A DNA stretch of 64,000 bases from Plantactinospora mayteni (GTDB lineage: Bacteria; Actinomycetota; Actinomycetes; Mycobacteriales; Micromonosporaceae): positions 1-64,000 of the forward strand of contig NZ_BONX01000034.1 of NCBI RefSeq assembly GCF_016862935.1. The letters are read 5' to 3'. Positions 27,547 to 36,234 of the stretch are shown in pieces. The notes under the pieces were generated by a model. The model worked only from the letters and a program-made list of their open reading frames with translations. It had not been told where the DNA came from and did no database searches. A program made the position numbers and the translations under genes. Each line of letters starts with the position of its first letter. Positions within the stretch are counted from its first letter, which is position 1.

Positions 27547-27869
27547 GTGGCCAGGTTATCTACTCCGTGGGGGCCGCCGACGCGCTATGCGACAACCCGG
27601 GTGGATTGCCGGTCCGTAACGGTTCGGCCGCCGGGGCTTGCTGCCGGCACCCTCTTCCGTAAGAATCCTTCAGTAACTTTGTGTTAAGTGAAGACAAGCA
27701 CCAGTACGCCGAGCGTTCCCACCTGTCGCACCAGCAGCACCCCGGCCGGCGGCCACACCCGTCGACCAGCACCGCCAGCGCCACCGACCCGATGACCCCC
27801 CGAGCCTCGTCGGCGGGCGCCGCTCCAACCGGATGCGGCGTCCACCTGGACCGGATCCGAGGAGAAGCT
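27547..27869. promoter_or_regulatory. divergent promoter region with candidate operator (27668-27693)
   Basis: There is no gene in these 323 bases. An AT-richer patch at 27658-27700 stands out: GTAAGAATCCTTCAGTAAC followed by TTTGTGTTAAGTGAAG. CTTCA (27668-27672) and TGAAG (27689-27693) are inverted, with an offset TAAC/GTTA inside. The GTAAGAA and GTTAA elements recur before the rpiR gene at 32638-32663, so both may be sites of the RpiR regulator. About 170 nt of leader follow before ngcE1. Confidence 0.45.
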
Positions 27870-29282
27870 ATGAAGAGGCGTGACATCCTCCGTCGTACCG
27901 CTGCGGCCAGCCTGCTGGCCGTCCCCGCCACCGGCCTGTTGACCGGTTGCGCCCTCGGCGGCGACGACGACAACAGCGGCGGCGAGTCGCTCGAAGGCAC
28001 GAAGAGTGAGCAGAACCCACTCGGCGTCAAGGAGGACGCGCCGCTCGAGGTGGTCATCTTCAATGGTGGTTTTGGTGAGGAGTATGCCAAAGCCCACGAG
28101 GCGATGTACACCGAGAAATATCCAAAGGCGACGATCAAGCACTCCGCGACGCAGGAGATCAACAAGACGCTACAGCCCCGGTTCGTCGACGGCACCCCGC
28201 CGGACGTGGTGAACAACTCCGGCGCTGGTCAGATCGACTTCAACGGCCTGGTATCGCAGGACGCCCTGGCCGACCTCGGCGAGCTGCTCGACGCGCCCAG
28301 CCTCGACATCCCGGGCAAGAAGGTCCGGGACACCCTGCTGCCGGGCGTGGTCGACGTCGGGTCGTACGACGGCAAGTTCCTGGTGCTCAGCTACGCGTAC
28401 ACCGCGTACGGCATCTGGTACTCCACCAAGCTCTTCACCGACCGCGGCTGGCAGTACGGCAAGACCTGGGACGACCACATCGCGCTGTGCCGGCAGATCA
28501 AGGCGGCCGGCATCGCCCCCTGGACGTACGCCGGCAAGCACCCCCGCTACATGAGCTGGCCGGTGATCTCGATGGCGGTCAAGCTGGGCGGCCAGGACGT
28601 GGCGAAGGCGATCGACAACCTGGAGCCGAACGCCTGGAAGTCCGACGCGATGAAGGCGGCGGCGGACGCCTGGTACCAGATCGTCAAGGACGGCTTCATC
28701 ATGCCGGGCAGCCCCGGCCTGGACCACGTGCAGTCGCAGACCGAGTGGTGCCGGGGCAAGGCCGCCTTCATCTCCTGCGGCTCCTGGCTGGAGAGCGAGC
28801 AGGCCAAGGTCACCCCGGCCGGCTTCAACATGACCGTCGCGCCGACCCCCAGCCTTGGCCCCGGCGACAAGCTGCCGTTCGAGGCGATGCGCGGCACCGC
28901 CAGCGAGCCGTTCATGGTGCCGGCCAAGGCCAAGAACCGGGCCGGCGGCCTGGAATACCTGCGCACCATGCTCTCGATGAAGGGTGCCCAGGACTTCACC
29001 AAGAAGGTCTCCAGCCTGTCCGTGGTGGTCGGCGCCACCCAGGGTGCCGAGCTGCCGGTCGGGCTGACCAGCGTGGTCAAGGCGCTGGACGCCTCCGGCA
29101 GCAACGGCTTCAACTGGGTCTACAACAACTACTACCGCAAACTGGAGCGCGAGCTGGTCGACGCGGCCTGCGGCGAGTTCTTCAGCGGCCGGACCACCCC
29201 GGCCGAGTTCCTGGACCAGTGCCAGAAGGGCGCCGACCAGATCGCCGGGGACAGCAGCATCAAGAAGTACAAGCGCCAGTAG
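27870..29282 (+). CDS. ngcE: N-acetylglucosamine/chitobiose ABC transporter, substrate-binding lipoprotein (NgcE-like, copy 1)
   Basis: A 470-residue extracellular solute-binding lipoprotein. The N-terminus MKRRDILRRTAAASLLAVPA has twin arginines and is followed by the lipobox LLTGC. The mature start NPLGVKEDAPLEVVIFNGGFG is characteristic of NgcE, which binds GlcNAc and chitobiose in streptomycetes. The ATG follows GAGGAGAAGCT. The two permeases follow at once (ngcF 99 bp on, ngcG overlapping). A second, diverged set lies at 33803-37164 with the regulator between. No ATPase gene is present, as is typical; a shared MsiK-type ATPase encoded elsewhere is expected. Confidence 0.88.
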   Translation: MKRRDILRRTAAASLLAVPATGLLTGCALGGDDDNSGGESLEGTKSEQNPLGVKEDAPLEVVIFNGGFGEEYAKAHEAMYTEKYPKATIKHSATQEINKTLQPRFVDGTPPDVVNNSGAGQIDFNGLVSQDALADLGELLDAPSLDIPGKKVRDTLLPGVVDVGSYDGKFLVLSYAYTAYGIWYSTKLFTDRGWQYGKTWDDHIALCRQIKAAGIAPWTYAGKHPRYMSWPVISMAVKLGGQDVAKAIDNLEPNAWKSDAMKAAADAWYQIVKDGFIMPGSPGLDHVQSQTEWCRGKAAFISCGSWLESEQAKVTPAGFNMTVAPTPSLGPGDKLPFEAMRGTASEPFMVPAKAKNRAGGLEYLRTMLSMKGAQDFTKKVSSLSVVVGATQGAELPVGLTSVVKALDASGSNGFNWVYNNYYRKLERELVDAACGEFFSGRTTPAEFLDQCQKGADQIAGDSSIKKYKRQ

Positions 29283-29381
29283 GTCGGTTGTCGTCGCGGG
29301 GGTCGGCCGGCACCGGCCGGCCTCCGGGCGCGATTGTCGCGGGGACAGGTCCCCCGCGTGGAGTGGGCAGGATTCGGTCCC

Positions 29382-30290
29382 GTGAAACATGGCAAGTATC
29401 CGCTGATCATCACCTTCCTGGTGCCGCCGCTGCTGCTGTACGGCATCTTCGTGCTCTCGCCGTACCTCCAGGCGTTCCAGATCTCCACCACCAACTGGCT
29501 GGGCTACTCGGCCAGTGCTGACTATGTCGGGCTGGAGAACTTCGGCAACCTGCTGCGCGACGGCGCGCTCTGGAACGCGGTCAGGAACAACGCGATCCTG
29601 CTGGTGCTGCTCCCGGTGCTGACCATCGGGCTGGGGCTCTTCTTCGCCAGCATGCTCAACATGGGCGGCCGGCGCGGCACCGCCGGGGTGGTCGGGGTGC
29701 GCGGCTCCGGCGCCTACAAGCTGGTCTACTTCTTCCCGCAGGTGCTCTCCGTGGTGATCATCGCGCTGCTCTGGAAGGAGGTCTACCACCCCAACAACGG
29801 GCTGCTCAACGCCACGCTGCGCGGCATCGGGCTGCCCGCGCCGACCTGGCTCGGCGATCCGCGTACGGCCTTCTGGGCGGTGCTGGCGGTGATGATCTGG
29901 AGCAACGTCGGCTTCTACGTGGTGCTCTTCGGCGCGGCGATGCAGGCCATCCCGAAGGACATCTACGAGGCGGTGATGCTCGACGGCGCCTCCCGGTGGA
30001 CCACGCTGACCAGGGTCACCATCCCGCTGCTCTGGGACACCGTGCAGGTCGCCTGGATCTACCTGGCCATCGCCGCGCTGGACGGCTTCATCCTGATCCA
30101 GCAGATGACCGACGGCGGGCCCAACCACTCGTCGGACGTGATCGGCCTGCGGATGTACAACACGGCGTTCGGCAGCGAGACCAAGTTCGGGTACGCCTCG
30201 GCGATCGGCGTGGTGATGTTCTTCCTGACCCTGTCGGTGGCGGTACTGGCCCTGCGCGCCAGCCGCCGGGACCGAATCGAGTACTCGTGA
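29382..30290 (+). CDS. ngcF: sugar ABC transporter permease (NgcF-like, copy 1)
   Basis: A 302-residue permease with six membrane helices and the EAA loop (IYEAVMLDGASRWTTLTRVTIPLLWDT) that contacts the ATPase. It starts VKHGKYPLIITFLVPPLLL, closely matching the copy 2 start MRQGKYPFVIGFLILP, which supports the GTG at 29382 over upstream in-frame starts. AGGA lies 9 nt upstream. Its stop overlaps the ngcG start (GTGA). Confidence 0.88.
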   Translation: MKHGKYPLIITFLVPPLLLYGIFVLSPYLQAFQISTTNWLGYSASADYVGLENFGNLLRDGALWNAVRNNAILLVLLPVLTIGLGLFFASMLNMGGRRGTAGVVGVRGSGAYKLVYFFPQVLSVVIIALLWKEVYHPNNGLLNATLRGIGLPAPTWLGDPRTAFWAVLAVMIWSNVGFYVVLFGAAMQAIPKDIYEAVMLDGASRWTTLTRVTIPLLWDTVQVAWIYLAIAALDGFILIQQMTDGGPNHSSDVIGLRMYNTAFGSETKFGYASAIGVVMFFLTLSVAVLALRASRRDRIEYS

Positions 30291-31201
30291 CGACCGTCGA
30301 CACCCCCGCGTCGGCTCCGCCCGCCACCGGCGCCGAGGGCCGGCCCGGTACCGGCGACCGGGCACCCCGCCGCGAGTGGGGCGTGGTGAACGTCTTCTCG
30401 CACGGCTTCCTGCTGATCTGGGCGCTGCTGACCACCCTGCCGCTGCTCTGGGTCTTCATCAGCTCGTTCAAGAGCGACGGCGAGATCCTCAGCGACCCGT
30501 GGGGACTGCCCGGCGCGCTGCGCTTCGAGAACTGGGCGCGGGCCTGGACCGAGGCCCGGATCGGGCAGTACTTCCTGAACAGTGCGATCGTGGTGGCCGG
30601 TTCGCTGACCCTGACCATGCTCTTCGGCGCCACCGCCGCGTACGTCTTCGCCCGCTACGAGTTCCGGTTCCGGCAGGTGTTCTACTACCTGTTCGTCGGC
30701 GGCATGATGTTCCCGGTCTTCCTGGCCCTGGTGCCGCTCTTCTTCGTGGTCCGCAACGCCGGGCTCTTCAACCACTGGGTCGGGCTGATCCTGGTCTACG
30801 CCGCCTACTCGCTGCCGTTCACGGTCTTCTTCCTCTCCGCGTTCTTCCGGACCCTGCCGACCTCGGTCGCCGAGGCGGCGCTGATCGACGGCTGCGGGCA
30901 CTTCCGGCTCTTCTTCCGGGTGATGCTGCCGATGGCCCGGCCGGGCCTGGTCAGCGTGGGGATCTTCAACTTCCTCAGCCAGTGGAACCAGTTCATCCTG
31001 CCGCAGGTGCTGATGCAGGGGGACGAGTCGAAATGGGTGCTTGCCCAGGGCCTTGCGGCGCTGGCGGTCAGCCAGGGCTACCAGGGCGACTTCAGCGGGT
31101 TGTTCGCCGGACTCACCCTCGGGATGCTGCCGGTGCTGGCCGTCTACGTGCTGTTCCAGCGCCAGATCCAGTCCGGGCTGACCGCCGGTCAGTTGAAGTA
31201 G
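30287..31201 (+). CDS. ngcG: sugar ABC transporter permease (NgcG-like, copy 1)
   Basis: A 304-residue permease of the MalG type with six helices after a 35-residue polar N-terminus. Its EAA loop is VAEAALIDGCGHFRLFFRVMLPMARPGL, and it ends FQRQIQSGLTAGQLK, nearly the same as copy 2. The GTG start overlaps the ngcF stop by four bases, so the two permeases are translationally coupled. No terminator is obvious after it; a transposase-like remnant follows on the other strand. Confidence 0.88.
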   Translation: MTTVDTPASAPPATGAEGRPGTGDRAPRREWGVVNVFSHGFLLIWALLTTLPLLWVFISSFKSDGEILSDPWGLPGALRFENWARAWTEARIGQYFLNSAIVVAGSLTLTMLFGATAAYVFARYEFRFRQVFYYLFVGGMMFPVFLALVPLFFVVRNAGLFNHWVGLILVYAAYSLPFTVFFLSAFFRTLPTSVAEAALIDGCGHFRLFFRVMLPMARPGLVSVGIFNFLSQWNQFILPQVLMQGDESKWVLAQGLAALAVSQGYQGDFSGLFAGLTLGMLPVLAVYVLFQRQIQSGLTAGQLK

Positions 31202-31393
31202 GGCTTGCGGCTCCGTCGGGACCGGCCGCGGTACCGAACCGGCGGAGCGGGCGACGCTACCACTACGAGTGAGCTAACAAACCACTCCCGCCCACCGCTG
31301 GGCACGGCACGCTTGCGGCCGTCGTGGGACTCTGCACCGGCTGTGCTGGCCGGGGAGTGTCACGTTAACGGCTGATCTTGGTTGTTGAGTTGG

Positions 31394-31489
31394 TCAGTGG
31401 TTGGCCGGGGTGAGCCGGCCATCGAAGGCGATCTGGAACGCGTTGCCTGAGCTGAGTAGCGATAGGAGCCTCGAATCGACAGACTGCAC
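31394..31489 (-). pseudogene. C-terminal remnant of a possible transposase
   Basis: Read on the minus strand, 31 codons end SSGNAFQIAFDGRLTPANH and a TGA at 31394. The ending looks like the C-terminus of a real protein, and I suspect a DDE transposase tail, but I cannot name the family. Nothing upstream continues it: the kinase gene stop is at 31495. It is best seen as a scar of an insertion sequence after the ngcG gene. Confidence 0.35.
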
Positions 31490-31494
31490 CGACA

Positions 31495-32487
31495 TCAGCT
31501 GTCGAGCCTGCCGAGCAGTCGGCGGTGCAGTTCGGCCGGGTCGGTCAGCTCGGGCAGCGTCCGGGCGGCCAGCCAGGCGGCGCCGAGCGCACCGTCCCCG
31601 GCCCCGTACACCGGCGCGTCCGGCCAGCGTGCGGCCAGAGCCGGGCGTACGGCGTCGGCCAGCGGGGTGTCGCCGGTGAGCAGTCCGCCGCCGAGCACGA
31701 TCGGGGTGCGCGCGTCCGTCGGCCGGATCCGGTCCACGTTGGCGGCGACCAGCCGGGCGGCCTCGGCGAGGATCGCGGCGGCGGCCGGGTCACCGTCCCG
31801 GTCGGCCCGGATCACCAGCGGGGCGAGCGCGGCCAGCTCGACGGGGGGCCGTCGGGTCACCGTCTGCACCAGGGTGTCCACGGTGTCCCGGGGGCGGGCG
31901 GCGACCTCCGCCGAGCCGAGCAGCTCGGTGAGTACGAGGGTGCTGAGCGGGCCTGGTGGCAGGTGCCGGTCGAGGTCGGCAAGGGCCCGCCGGACGGCCT
32001 CCCGACCGAGCCAGAAGCCGCTGCCCGCGTCGCCGAGCAGCCAGCCGTGCCCGTCGGCGACCCGGTCCAGCGCCATGTCGCGTACCTCGGCGGCGATGGC
32101 ACCGGTGCCGGCGATCAGGATGGTGCCGTCCGGCTCGGCGGTCCCCGAGGCGTACGCGACGAGGGCGTCGCCGAGGATGTCGTACCGGCAGCGCAGCCCG
32201 ACCTCGTGCCAGGTCCGGTCGAAGGCGGCCCGGCCGGCCGGATCGGCGAGCAGTCGACCCGCTCCGGCCAGCCCGATGGTGCCGGCTCGGACCAGTCCCG
32301 GATCGAGCCCGGCGAGGGCGCCGGCCAGCGCCAGCCGGAGCTGTTCGGCGGCCCGGTCGGCGCCGTGGCTGGTCGGGTTGCCGCCGCCGCTCTGCCCGGC
32401 GCCGAGGCGTTCGCCGGCCAGCGAGACCACTGTGGCCCGGGTCGAGGTGCCGCCGATGTCGAGTCCCACCACCATGCCGTCGGACAT
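31495..32487 (-). CDS. BadF/BadG/BcrA-type ATPase, N-acetylglucosamine kinase-like
   Basis: A 330-residue actin-fold kinase. The phosphate-1 loop is VVGLDIGGTSTRATVV at the N-terminus, the phosphate-2 region is GTILIAGTGAIAAEV, and GHGWLLGDAGSGFWLGREAVRR is typical of the BadF/BadG family that includes GlcNAc kinases. It probably phosphorylates the amino sugar taken up by the flanking NgcEFG systems. The ATG at 32487 has GGAGG 12-13 nt upstream; longer starts lack support. It is divergent from rpiR, and the 200 bp between hold the shared control region. Confidence 0.85.
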   Translation of the reverse strand: MSDGMVVGLDIGGTSTRATVVSLAGERLGAGQSGGGNPTSHGADRAAEQLRLALAGALAGLDPGLVRAGTIGLAGAGRLLADPAGRAAFDRTWHEVGLRCRYDILGDALVAYASGTAEPDGTILIAGTGAIAAEVRDMALDRVADGHGWLLGDAGSGFWLGREAVRRALADLDRHLPPGPLSTLVLTELLGSAEVAARPRDTVDTLVQTVTRRPPVELAALAPLVIRADRDGDPAAAAILAEAARLVAANVDRIRPTDARTPIVLGGGLLTGDTPLADAVRPALAARWPDAPVYGAGDGALGAAWLAARTLPELTDPAELHRRLLGRLDS

Positions 32488-32616
32488 GACCGGCAACCAC
32501 CTCCCACGCGTCCGTCGATCGGCGTCCATGCTGCTCGGTGCGGCGCTCCGGGGCAAGCATCGATCGTCCGGCAACAGGCCGACCCAGGTAACAGTTTGAA
32601 AACTTCACCCATCGTC

Positions 32617-32665
32617 TTGACAAGGAGGGGCTCTTAGTAAGAACTTTTACCACTAACAGTTAACT
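32617..32665 (+). promoter_or_regulatory. rpiR promoter and candidate operator
   Basis: TTGACA at 32617-32622 is followed, 17 bp on, by AGAACT as a weak -10. Over this lies the 23-bp dyad 32634-32656 with arms TTAGT and ACTAA, and then the palindrome AGTTAACT (32658-32665). This layout, with a dyad on the -10 and start of an RpiR gene, suggests autoregulation by the RpiR protein. Confidence 0.6.
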
Positions 32666-32687
32666 TCCTTTTCCGAAAGGTGCGCCC

Positions 32688-33650
32688 ATGGTCGAGCAGG
32701 AGGCGGACACCATCGCGGGGACCGCGGTGGTCGACGCCGAGCCCGACCGCCGGGCCGCCGCCGGGCTCTCACCAGCGGACAGCGTGCTGGTCCGGGTCCG
32801 GTCCCGGCTCACCGAGTTCACCGGTGCCCTACAGCGGGTGGCCGAGCAGGTGCTCAGCGACCCGTCCGCCGCCGCCCGGGCCACCATCGTCGAGCTGGCG
32901 GAGCGCAGCGGTACGTCCCCGGCCACCGTCACCCGGTTCTGCCGGGCGCTGGGGTTCGAGGGCTACGCCGACCTCCGGCTCGGCATCGCCGCCGAGACCG
33001 GCCGGGCGCACACCGCCGGCTGGACCGTCGACATTGGCCGGGAGATCCAGCCGACCGACCCGCTGGAGCGGGTACTCGGCCAGATCATCGCGGCGGACAC
33101 CCAGGCCATGCACGACACCGCCGCGCTGCTGGACCTGGCCGAGGTCGAACGGGCCGCCGAGGCGATCGCCGGAGCCGCCCGGGTGAACATCTTCGGCGCC
33201 AGCGGCAGTGCGCTGGTCGGCGAGGAGATGCAGTTCAGCCTGCACCGCATCGGCGTGGCGGCGTGGGCCTGGAACGACGTACACGAGGGGTTGGCCGGGG
33301 CCGCGCTGCTCCGCAAGGGCGACGTCGCCCTGGGCATCTCGCACACCGGCCAGACCCGCGAGACCATCGAGACCCTCGCCGAGGCGGGCAGCCACGGCGC
33401 CACCACGATGGCGCTGACCGGGTTCACCCGGTCGCCGCTGGCCGAACTGGCCGACATCGTGCTGCTCACCGCCAGCCAGGCGACCACCTTCCGGCCGGAC
33501 GCGCTCTCCGCCCGGCATCCGCAACTCGTCGTGCTCGACCTGCTCTACATCGCCGTCGCCCAACGCACCCACGACCGGGCCCACGCCGCGTTCCAGCGGA
33601 CGGCCCGGGCGGTGGGCGGGCACAAGGCGACCAAGGAGGCGCGGCCGTGA
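32688..33650 (+). CDS. MurR/RpiR-family transcriptional regulator
   Basis: A 320-residue regulator. The N-terminal RpiR helix-turn-helix (about 50-120: AARATIVELAERSGTSPATVTRFCRALGFEGYADLRLG) is joined to a C-terminal SIS sugar-phosphate-binding domain (about 160-290: VNIFGASGSALVGEEMQF; ALGISHTGQTRETIE). Such proteins sense amino-sugar phosphates and repress uptake genes. The ATG has GAAAGG 7 nt upstream. It lies at the centre of the amino-sugar region, divergent from the kinase and 152 bp before ngcE copy 2. GTAAGAA/GTTAA elements occur at its own promoter and before ngcE copy 1. Confidence 0.9.
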   Translation: MVEQEADTIAGTAVVDAEPDRRAAAGLSPADSVLVRVRSRLTEFTGALQRVAEQVLSDPSAAARATIVELAERSGTSPATVTRFCRALGFEGYADLRLGIAAETGRAHTAGWTVDIGREIQPTDPLERVLGQIIAADTQAMHDTAALLDLAEVERAAEAIAGAARVNIFGASGSALVGEEMQFSLHRIGVAAWAWNDVHEGLAGAALLRKGDVALGISHTGQTRETIETLAEAGSHGATTMALTGFTRSPLAELADIVLLTASQATTFRPDALSARHPQLVVLDLLYIAVAQRTHDRAHAAFQRTARAVGGHKATKEARP

Positions 33651-33802
33651 CACGCATTCGACACCGACCCGTCGGGGCGGAGGTATCCGCTGGTTACCCC
33701 CGGCCCGATCGCTCCCCGCGGGGGGCGAGTAACCGCTGGCAGGTCCCGGTCATCCGGAGTCGTCCGGCTGGCCCGACCCGATTCTCAACTGAGGAGATGA
33801 AG

Positions 33803-35305
33803 ATGTCCGCAACCCCCGACCACACGTCGGACCGCGTAGATCCGTCGACCATGACCGGGCCGGACCTGCCGGCGGCGCTGGGCACCAGCCGCCGTACGGT
33901 GCTGCGCCGGGCCGCCGCCGCCGGGCTGCTCGTCACCCCGGCCGCCGGACTGCTCGGCGCCTGCGCCACCGGCGGTGACGACGAGGGCAACACCGAGCAG
34001 GAGACCGGGGCGAAGAGCGCCACCAACCCGCTCGGCGTCAAGGAGGACGCCGCGCTGGAGGTGATCATCTTCAACGGCGGCTACGGCGAGAAGTACGCCA
34101 CCGACGTGCACGAGAAGCTCTACAAGACGGCGTTCCCGAACGCCGAGATCAAGCACCAGGCGACCCAGGCGGTCTCCACGGTGCTCCAGCCGCGGTTCAC
34201 CGCCGGTGACCCGCCGGAGTTCGTCAACAACTCGGGCGAGAAGTTCCTCGACTTCGGTGCCCTGGTCAACGACAACCAGCTCCAGGACCTGACCGAGCTC
34301 TGGGACGCGCCGTCGGTCGACGACCCGAACAAGAAGGTCCGGGACACCGTCATCCCCGGCGTCATCGAGCAGGGCATGTTCACCACCAAGGACGGTGGCC
34401 GCAAGCCGTTCGTGCTCTACTACGTCTCGACCGTCTACGGCATCTGGTATTCCGGCAAGCTCTTCAAGGACAACGGCTGGACCGTGCCGACCACCTGGGA
34501 GCAGTTCACCGCGCTCTGCGACCAGATCAAGGCCAAGGGCATCACCCCGTTCGGGTACGCCGGGGCGAACGCGGCCTACTACATGTGGAACGTGATCCTG
34601 ACCCAGGCCGCCAAGGTCGGCGGTCCGGACGTGCTGAAGAGCATCGACAACCTGGAGCCGAACGCCTGGAAGGCCGACGCGATCCTCCAGTCCGCCAAGG
34701 CGTGGGCCGAGATCGGCGCCAAGTACGGCGACAAGAGCTACGAGGGCCTCAAGCACACCGACGTGCAGTTGCGGCAGAACCAGTACAAGCTCGCCTTCTA
34801 CCCCAGTGGTGACTGGCTGGAGAACGAGCAGAAGAAGGACACGCCGGCCGGCTTCGAGTACCAGCTCATGCCGGTGCCGAGCCTGACCGCCGGGGACAAG
34901 TTGCCGGCCGGTGCGATCCGGGCGGCCGGTGGCGAGGGGTACTTCGTCTCGGCCAAGAGCAAGAACCCGCGCGGCGGCATGGAGTACATGCGGCAGATGC
35001 TCTCCAAGGCGGGTACCCGGGGCTTCACCGAGACCGTCGGGGCGGCCACCGTGGTGCCGGCCGGCAGCGAGGGCTACTCGTTCCCGCCGGGCGTGGCCAG
35101 CTCGCAGGCGGCGCTGAAGGCGGCCGGGGCGAACGTCTTCAACATGATGTTCGACAACTGGTACAAGGAGCTGGACACTGAGGCCCGGACGGCGACCAAC
35201 GAGCTGATGTTCGGCCGTGCCAGCGCCGAGCAGTGGGCCGAGCGGATCCAGAAGCGCGCGGACGCCATCAAGGCCGACAGCAGCGTCGCCAAGTTCTCGC
35301 GCTGA
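33803..35305 (+). CDS. ngcE: N-acetylglucosamine/chitobiose ABC transporter, substrate-binding lipoprotein (NgcE-like, copy 2)
   Basis: A 500-residue paralogue of the protein at 27870-29282. A longer cytoplasmic N-terminus (about 30 residues) precedes TSRRTVLRRAAAAGLLVTPA and the lipobox LLGAC, so Tat export and lipidation are likely. The mature start ATNPLGVKEDAALEVIIFNGG matches NgcE. The two copies differ enough in the middle (here VIEQGMFTTKDGGRKPFVLYY) to bind different sugars or chain lengths. ATG 33803 is chosen over ATG 33797 because GAGGAG (33791-33796) touches the earlier start. A GGTTAC/GTAACC hairpin lies upstream at 33692-33734. Confidence 0.88.
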   Translation: MSATPDHTSDRVDPSTMTGPDLPAALGTSRRTVLRRAAAAGLLVTPAAGLLGACATGGDDEGNTEQETGAKSATNPLGVKEDAALEVIIFNGGYGEKYATDVHEKLYKTAFPNAEIKHQATQAVSTVLQPRFTAGDPPEFVNNSGEKFLDFGALVNDNQLQDLTELWDAPSVDDPNKKVRDTVIPGVIEQGMFTTKDGGRKPFVLYYVSTVYGIWYSGKLFKDNGWTVPTTWEQFTALCDQIKAKGITPFGYAGANAAYYMWNVILTQAAKVGGPDVLKSIDNLEPNAWKADAILQSAKAWAEIGAKYGDKSYEGLKHTDVQLRQNQYKLAFYPSGDWLENEQKKDTPAGFEYQLMPVPSLTAGDKLPAGAIRAAGGEGYFVSAKSKNPRGGMEYMRQMLSKAGTRGFTETVGAATVVPAGSEGYSFPPGVASSQAALKAAGANVFNMMFDNWYKELDTEARTATNELMFGRASAEQWAERIQKRADAIKADSSVAKFSR

Positions 35306-35325
35306 TTGACCGGAGTGGAGTGATC

Positions 35326-36234
35326 ATGCGGCAGGGCAAGTACCCGTTCGTGATCGGCTTTCTCATCCTGCCGGTCACGCTCTACTCGGTCTTCGTGATC
35401 GCGCCGTACGCCCAGGCGTTCCAGCTCGCGATGACGAACTGGCGGGGCATCGGCACGCCGGAGTGGATCGGGTTCGAGAACTTCCAGCGGCTGTTCAACG
35501 ACACGGCCTTCTGGAAGGCGGTCCAGCACCACGGGATAATCCTGCTCGCCCTGCCGCTGATCACCATCGCCATCGCGCTGTTCTTCGCGTTCCTGCTGAA
35601 CGTCGGCGGCGGCAGCAAGGGCGGGAAGCGGGTCGGGGTACGGGGATCCGCCTTCTACCGGGTGGTGTTCTTCTTCCCGCAGGTCCTGGCGGTGGCGGTC
35701 ATCGCCGTACTGTTCCAGATGATCTACCGGCCGGACGAGTCCGGGTTGATCAACGGCGTACTGACGAAGCTCGGGCTGGAGCCGATCTTCTTCATGATCA
35801 ACCCGAACCTCGCGCTCTGGTCGATCATCGCGGTGCTGGTCTGGCAGAGCGTCGGCTTCTACGTGGTGCTCTTCTCGGCCGGCATGGCGTCGATCCCGAC
35901 CGAGATCTACGAGGCGGCCGAGATCGACGGGGCCACCAGGGTCACGCTCTTCTTCCGGGTCACCCTGCCGCTGCTCTGGGACACCCTCCAGGTGGCCTGG
36001 GTCTATCTGGGCATCGCGGCGTTCGACTGTTTCGCCATCGTCGCGGTGCTCTCCATCGACAGCGGTGGCCCGGACGGGGCCACCACGGTGCTCGCGATGG
36101 AGATCTACCGCAACGCCTTCACCTACGGCCGGGCCGGCTACGCCTCGGCGATGGGGGTGGCGCTGTTCTTCCTGACCATCACGTTCGCGGCGCTGATGCT
36201 GCGGGTGTCCAAGCGGGAGAGCATCGAGTACTAG
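35326..36234 (+). CDS. ngcF: sugar ABC transporter permease (NgcF-like, copy 2)
   Basis: A 302-residue six-helix permease, the same length as copy 1. The EAA loop is IYEAAEIDGATRVTLFFRVTLPLLWDT, and the end SKRESIEY parallels copy 1 SRRDRIEYS. The ATG at 35326 follows GGAGTGGAG. Its TAG is directly followed by the ATG of ngcG copy 2, so the genes are coupled. Confidence 0.88.
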   Translation: MRQGKYPFVIGFLILPVTLYSVFVIAPYAQAFQLAMTNWRGIGTPEWIGFENFQRLFNDTAFWKAVQHHGIILLALPLITIAIALFFAFLLNVGGGSKGGKRVGVRGSAFYRVVFFFPQVLAVAVIAVLFQMIYRPDESGLINGVLTKLGLEPIFFMINPNLALWSIIAVLVWQSVGFYVVLFSAGMASIPTEIYEAAEIDGATRVTLFFRVTLPLLWDTLQVAWVYLGIAAFDCFAIVAVLSIDSGGPDGATTVLAMEIYRNAFTYGRAGYASAMGVALFFLTITFAALMLRVSKRESIEY

